A DNA stretch of 64,000 nucleotides, taken from positions 7,682 through 71,681 of the forward strand of contig SGPL01000072.1 in the NCBI GenBank assembly GCA_004802705.1. Reading direction: 5' to 3'. Below are positions 59,181 through 64,000 of the stretch, piece by piece. Each line of letters begins with the position of its first letter. Positions within the stretch are counted from its first letter, which is position 1. Source of the DNA: Bondarzewia mesenterica (lineage: Eukaryota; Basidiomycota; Agaricomycetes; Russulales; Bondarzewiaceae). Made by a program: the position numbers and the translations under genes. Under the pieces are notes generated by a model. It saw nothing but the letters and a program-made list of their open reading frames with translations, did no database searches and was not told where the DNA came from.

Positions 59181-59454
59181 TTTACTTTGCGATTGCGTGC
59201 GATTGTCACTGTCCAGGGACTTTGGCCTTTATATAGGCATTCGGGCTTGATTCGGCAGCTGCGCGAAGAGAGGAGGCGCCGACGTCGAACGTGATAGAAC
59301 CCTCACGACGCGACGCGCGTTTCGGCCAAGTCCGTACGCGTCACCAATGGCAACAACGTGATCACAATTTGTAATTCACTTTTCTCACGTGGTCATCTGT
59401 AGATTGACGCGTTTAGATTTTTAGATCTCTCCATTCGAGTTTTCTGTCCGAGCC
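59181..59454. promoter_or_regulatory. Divergent promoter region, MGST3 / RRB1
   Basis: 274 bp between divergent starts. TTTATATAGGC at 59229 (CTATATAAA on the minus strand) is a TATA-like box about 50 bp upstream of the MGST3 ATG. Confidence 0.6.
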
Positions 59455-61156
59455 ATGTCAAAACGCGCAGGTGCTGATCTTCCCTCCTCATCAGCCAAGG
59501 CGAGCCGCACCGGGCTGGCTCGCGAGAGCGCCGTCCAGAACGATGAGATGGGCGAGTTTGAGGATGCTTGGGAGGATGAGATCGAAGATGATGAGGTCGG
59601 CGAGGAAGGGGCTGAGGATGGTATGTCTTCTCTCTTCGAACAGCCGTTTATGCAACTCGTGCGACTAGGCTTGCAGGAATGGACTTGGACGAGGTTATGC
59701 CTGCGATTGAAGAGTCCGAAGAGAAAGCACCAGCACCCGATGTGTTCATTCCCGGCGTTCATCAGCTGGGCAAGGATGAGATTCTTGAGCCGGACGATTC
59801 TGTCTATATCATTCGACACTCGATGAAAGTCAATTGGTCTTGTCTGTCGTTTGATGTGCTGCGGGATAATTTAGGCGACCAGCGGCAGCGATACCCTGCG
59901 ACGGCCTACATTGTCGCGGGCACGCAGGCCGATGTCGCAAAAAATAACGAGCTGTCAGTATGTAAAATGAGCTCGTTGCATCGGACACAAAAAGATAGCG
60001 GTGAGTGATTATCTTTGTTGTTGACCATGCGATCCAGTTGGATGACCAATTCCTACAGACAGCGAGGACGAGGACGACGAAAACGACGAAGATAATTTAG
60101 ATGAGGATGCCATCCTCGAATTTCGCTCTATACCCCACTTGGGCGGCGTGAATCGCGTCCGCGCGCAACCTCTCCCACCATCTCAACCTCTTCCCCCTGC
60201 CTCCCAACCTTACCATGTTGCGACTTGGGCCGAAACCGGCAAAGTACACATCTGGGATGTCCGGCCGCTCATCGAGGCCCTCGAGGTCCCAGGATACACC
60301 TACGACAAGTCGCGCACCCAATCTCCCGTCTTTACCATCAACACGCACGGGCGCGCAGAGGGCTTCGCGATGGACTGGGCTTCGTCTGGGGGTGTAACTC
60401 CTTCGGGCCTACGCTTGCTCACAGGCGACATTCACTCGAAAATTTATCTGACAACGTCCACGCCGTCAGGATTCAACACACTTACGACCCCCTTCACTTC
60501 ACATACGTCCAGTGTTGAGGACATTCAATGGAGCCCGTCTGAACCGACTGTATTTGCGTCGTGCTCGGCGGATCAGAGCGTGAAGGTCTGGGATGTGCGG
60601 AGCAGGGGAAGACAGAGCGTTGCGGGGATAGACACGGCACACGAAAGTGACGTCAATGTCATCAGTTGGAACCGGAGTACGTCCTACCTGCTGTTAAGCG
60701 GTGGGGATGAGGGTGGAATCAAGGTGTGGGATTTGCGAAATGTGAAAAAGCGGGGGTAAGTGTTTTTTCTTTTCTTTTCAACGCGGGGAAATTTTTCGTT
60801 AATTGACGATCCATTATAGCACGTCCGCACCAGACCCGACGCCCGTAGCGTTCTTCAACTGGCACAAGGGCGCTATCACCTCGATCGAATGGCATCCCAC
60901 CGAAGACTCGATATTTGCGGCTTCAGGCGCAGACGATCAGGTCACGCTTTGGGACCTCGCGGTTGAGCAGGACGACGACGAGACGGGTGCGATGGATGAC
61001 ACGCCCGAAGGCGGTCGGGACGTTCCTCCGCAACTTCTCTTCGTCCATCAAGGACAGGAGGACGTGAAAGAGGTGCATTGGCACCCTCAGATGCCGGGCA
61101 CCGTCATCAGCACTGCGCTGGATGGATTCAATATCTTCAAAACCATATCTATATGA
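59455..61156 (+). CDS. RRB1: WD40 ribosome-assembly chaperone RRB1 (GRWD1)
   Basis: Nuclear chaperone for ribosomal protein uL3 (Rpl3) in 60S assembly. Exon 1 (59455-59620) starts [20 protein letters not shown] and is acidic ([19 protein letters not shown]). Exon 2 holds [38 protein letters not shown] and [16 protein letters not shown]. Then come an acidic loop and WD repeats: [104 protein letters not shown] and [20 protein letters not shown]. Four exons, phases consistent; ends FNIFKTISI. Length about 510, normal for the family. Confidence 0.95.
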
Positions 61157-61345
61157 TCGCAATCGTGTGCTGTTTTATCGTTTATTCTAGTGAATGCTTG
61201 GTCATTATTATACGGTGGTTTGTGGTACATTAGTGGACATGACAAGGAATACGAAAGCACGGTATGTCTAGCGGACTCATCAATAGAGACCGATAACGTT
61301 GTGGCCCTTTGGCGAACGGACCTGGATCAGAAACCAGTCGTAATA

Positions 61346-62663
61346 TCAGACCTGATACCTCCTGATACTTATGTTAGAAGGGGGTTTAAAAACACGGACC
61401 TTCGCAATGTTTTTATGTAAGATGTCGGTCATGATTGCGTAGATGTTGCGTATGTCGAACAGGTTTTGGCGGGCAACGTACAATTGTTTTTCGTCGTGCT
61501 CTTTCAAAGCCAGCTGTGCGTTGTTCGTACAAATATAGTTGATCAGTCGCACAATTACTGCCGAGTGAAAAGGTACAAACAGTATAATCTTCAACGTGCG
61601 GGTATTTGATGAGTTTGGATGCAATTTTCGCCCTAGTGAGATGGCTCTGTCGAGCACTGTCACGCATATTGTATACGCTTTCTTGAGAACGATGCAATTC
61701 ACTCAAGACCTCTATAGAGCAAAATGAGATCATCATACCGGGATTTGCGTCGTTACACGTACCTTCTTGGACCTGTACGCCTGTTCATTGCAATGTGAGA
61801 AGAAAGGGTTGGATATCCGCCGCATATGTATTAAATTATCACGCGCACCGAAATTGTCTCCGCTGCGAGAGGGATGACAAATGAGAAATCAGAGACACAC
61901 TCTTAAAGCACAGTACGTACTCCTCGATCCTAAAAGGTACACGTGTCAGCGTCGATTGTCGAGGTAAGAGTATATTACACACCTCGGCATTGTGAGATTG
62001 ACCCAAAGCTTGACCTTATCCTGGGAATTAAAAGGGTATCAGCATAAGATGATGTGGAAGGTCTCGATTTAGCGCAACGAACGAAAAGTTCAGCCAACTG
62101 CTCGCATTCTTCCTTCATTGTCGCGTGTACTTCTGTAATGTGCTTATTCGAAAGCACGACATTCGGGGAGCGGGCATACTGAGTGTCACTGACGACGTGG
62201 CCGTTGATGCCACTGTCGTCGACCGACCGCTTCCGCTTCTTCGTGTCCGGTTCGTCTGAGACACTGGGCGATTCAGGGGGAGGGTAGACAATTGGATCTG
62301 TTGTCGCTGATGCGTGAGATAGATGGAAAGGAGAAGAGGTGGAAGAGGTAGAGTCGATAAGTTGTTGAAGCTGGCTGTGAAACCGATGCACGACAAGTCA
62401 ATCACAGCGAATAACGGAAAGACTGAGCTTACAATATCTGCCAAAAGGTTCAATTTTAATCAAAAAGAAAAACGCCAAGCTAAATGAACTGACCTTGCTG
62501 GGAAACGTGCGATAGACGACCAGCTCTGCTTCGTCTGCGACGGATTTGCGAAATTCCTGCGAACGTTCTGAGCAGGCATGTTTCACATGAAAATAAGGCA
62601 GGATTGAAGACAGACTTCAAGCTTTGTGGCAGTCTCCTCGTCTAGCTTTATCTTGCCTGCCAT
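61346..62663 (-). CDS. PA28/REG-type proteasome activator (PSME3-like), ten exons
   Basis: Forms a ring that caps and opens the 20S proteasome independently of ATP and ubiquitin. Exons: 62663-62616, 62556-62494, 62437-62433, 62374-62083, 62020-61983, 61929-61921, 61862-61849, 61780-61763, 61711-61581, 61513-61346. All phases agree; 261 residues, near the usual 250. Reads MAGKIKLDEETATKLEEFRK, DEAELVVYRTFPSK, IFQLQQLID, then an insert region with a KKRKRS nuclear signal, DKVKLWVNLTMPRIEDGDNF, GVQVQEEVLSELHRS, TRAKIASKLIKYPHVEDY, LKEHDEKQLYVARQNLFDIR, MTDILHKNIAKVR. The activation-loop region (TMPRIEDGDNFGV) is intact and is coded by four tiny exons. The last 14 residues after AKVR are less sure, since a donor-like GTCCGT follows AAG. 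Confidence 0.93.
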
Positions 62664-63018
62664 GATATTCTACGAAGAGTCAATACCAGTGGGTAGTAGT
62701 CGGCGAACGAGTGATTCACTGCAGCGATCGGACGTGATGCGCGTCTTAGGCACGTGCGAGCAAAGTACGTATGTGACTTTGTTTGGCTTTATGGGTGCTG
62801 TGGCGGGCCGCGGGTCATACAGCAACTCCTTACTTGTCTTTGACTTTTGACCCATTGAATCTTGCTGTCTCTAAGAACAGGTCGCTATCATCTTCTCGAG
62901 GATACAGCCATTCATTCTCACTGCTCATTGCACTCCGGATTGCTTGCGAGAACCGGCACATCACGCGACGATTGGGCCCAGTGCCAGTGTCATCTAATAA
63001 ATCTTGAATTCTCAAGAG
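62664..63018. promoter_or_regulatory. Shared divergent promoter, PA28 / TAF1
   Basis: 355 bp between the PA28 start (62663, minus) and the TAF1 start (63019, plus). It must hold both promoters. No TATA-like box is obvious, which fits housekeeping genes. Confidence 0.6.
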
Positions 63019-64000
63019 ATGTCGACGCAGGTGAGTTCTTCCACGAATTACAAATATATTTCAAGAGTGAATGAACATTTTACTAGGATGAGAGTGATGT
63101 TATCTCTGCATTGACGGGCTTCTCACTTGACCACGTCCTCTCCGGACTTTCATTGCCATCAGGCTCTGCCCTCTCTAACCAACTCGGAATCTCTGGAGTT
63201 TCGTCACTCAACTCTACTCAAATTTACAACGATAGATGGGACAACGAGGGAGCAGTTGGTGCAGGTGAAGGAGAGGACTTTGAAGACGAGGTGGATCGCG
63301 AAATTCAGGAAGAGGAGGAGGAAGAGGAGGAGGAAGCACCTGTGAAGATGGAGGTGGAGTCACCCAAGGTGAATAAGTTGGAGGAGAGACGAGTACGCGT
63401 TGTCAAACGCCTGGTGGAACGGCCAAAGACCGTCTACGAGCGATTCCCAATGTTCGAAAAAGACAAGGTCTTGGATTTCACAGAACTTTTCAAAGGATAC
63501 ACAGTGAAGAAGTCACGAGTGATGAAGCGCCCATTGCATCGTACGTTTATTGGTTGTTGAGGTGCTGCGCGATTAACATTCCATCAGTGGAGACTGTATA
63601 CCCCAAGAAGAAGGACGTGCCCAAAAGGTTTCTGGATACTGTTGTCGGAGACACGAAGAGACGAGTAGAGAACGAGCGTGTCGAAGAGTCATTCACCTCT
63701 GGAAGCATCGAACACGACCTTCGCCTCGCATTACAGGTAAGTCAGATTAAGTATTGCTGAAATATTTGTCTTGATTGCAATGATCAGGAGCGCGAAGACT
63801 CTGAAGTGCCCGTCTCATTACTCCTCCACGACCGTTCATTCGACCTCATCTTGTTATCAAACTGGGAGGATCAAATCCTGTATGAACCAGAGGAAGAGCT
63901 ATCTCCTGTCGAGCCTGTCCACACAGATCTCACGACGCCAGTCAATAAGGCTCTCGACTCTGGCGCTTGGACGCAGAGTATCATCTGGAATCCAGGAGCA
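63019..64000 (+). CDS. TAF1: TFIID subunit TAF1, 5' part, runs off the window
   Basis: Largest TFIID subunit; scaffolds TBP-associated factors at core promoters. Exon 1 is only four codons, MSTQ (63019-63030); then 63087-63540, 63588-63736 and 63788 to the window end, all in phase. Seen: DESDVISALTGFSLDHVLSG, an acidic run, VYERFPMFEKDKVLDFTELF followed by KGYTVKKSRVMKRPLHLETV, LILLSNWEDQILYEPEEELS, and NKALDSGAWTQSIIWNPGA, the conserved TAF1 segment near the end of its N-terminal region. The start VISALTGFSLDHVL may be a TBP-binding TAND-like element, an inference. Truncated on the right by the window edge, not by a mutation. Confidence 0.92.

Noticed and set aside
1..64000. tRNA or rRNA genes
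   Set aside because: Searched by eye for B-box-like GGTTCGAATCC strings and rRNA-like sequence; the few partial matches (for example 4070 and 29684) lack a matching A box or stem structure.

Overview
The window is nuclear DNA of a filamentous basidiomycete, most likely an Agaricomycete (mushroom-forming or wood-decay fungus). Genes lie on both strands and are dense, most are split by 50-70 nt introns, and the proteins are fungal types: an F-box/LRR protein, an AA9 lytic polysaccharide monooxygenase, KRE9/KNH1-like wall proteins, a fused ADE5,7, and an Agaricomycete-type seven-helix membrane protein. Ns at 3-340, 560, 6659 and 49309, plus two probable indels in coding sequence, point to a draft-quality assembly.

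Layout. 0-6 kb: 4'-phosphopantetheinyl transferase, a DUF2423 nucleolar protein and a 15-exon seven-helix membrane protein. 6-8 kb: gene-poor, with a 602-bp element bounded by 36-bp inverted repeats. 8-14 kb: F-box protein with an 11-residue repeat tail, proteasome lid subunit RPN5, mitoribosomal mS23. 14-23.4 kb: two tandem paralogous 4-coumarate-CoA-ligase-like enzymes ending in AKL, with a BCL7-like protein and Mediator MED7 between them. 24-29 kb: an apolipoprotein N-acyltransferase-like membrane enzyme and an FHS-family sugar transporter. 29-31.3 kb: no gene found. 31.3-38.6 kb: two large Ser/Pro-rich proteins and a small conserved protein. 39-47 kb: ADE5,7, an ankyrin/CCCH protein, a GpsA-type glycerol-3-phosphate dehydrogenase. 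47-59 kb: SED5, a NOP6-like RRM protein, two KRE9-like proteins flanking an AA9 LPMO, a disordered nuclear-type protein, MGST3. 59-64 kb: RRB1, a PA28 proteasome activator, and the 5' part of TAF1, which runs off the window.

Most genes are housekeeping (purine synthesis, proteasome, transcription, ribosome assembly, Golgi SNARE) and do not form a single pathway. Local groupings of possible meaning are the ligase pair and the KRE9/LPMO/KRE9 secreted-protein group. The most unusual features are at gene-structure level: runs of micro-exons in two genes, at least one clear GC-AG intron and two further candidates, and a nine-copy undecapeptide repeat in the F-box protein. No CRISPR array, tRNA, rRNA or intact autonomous transposon was seen.
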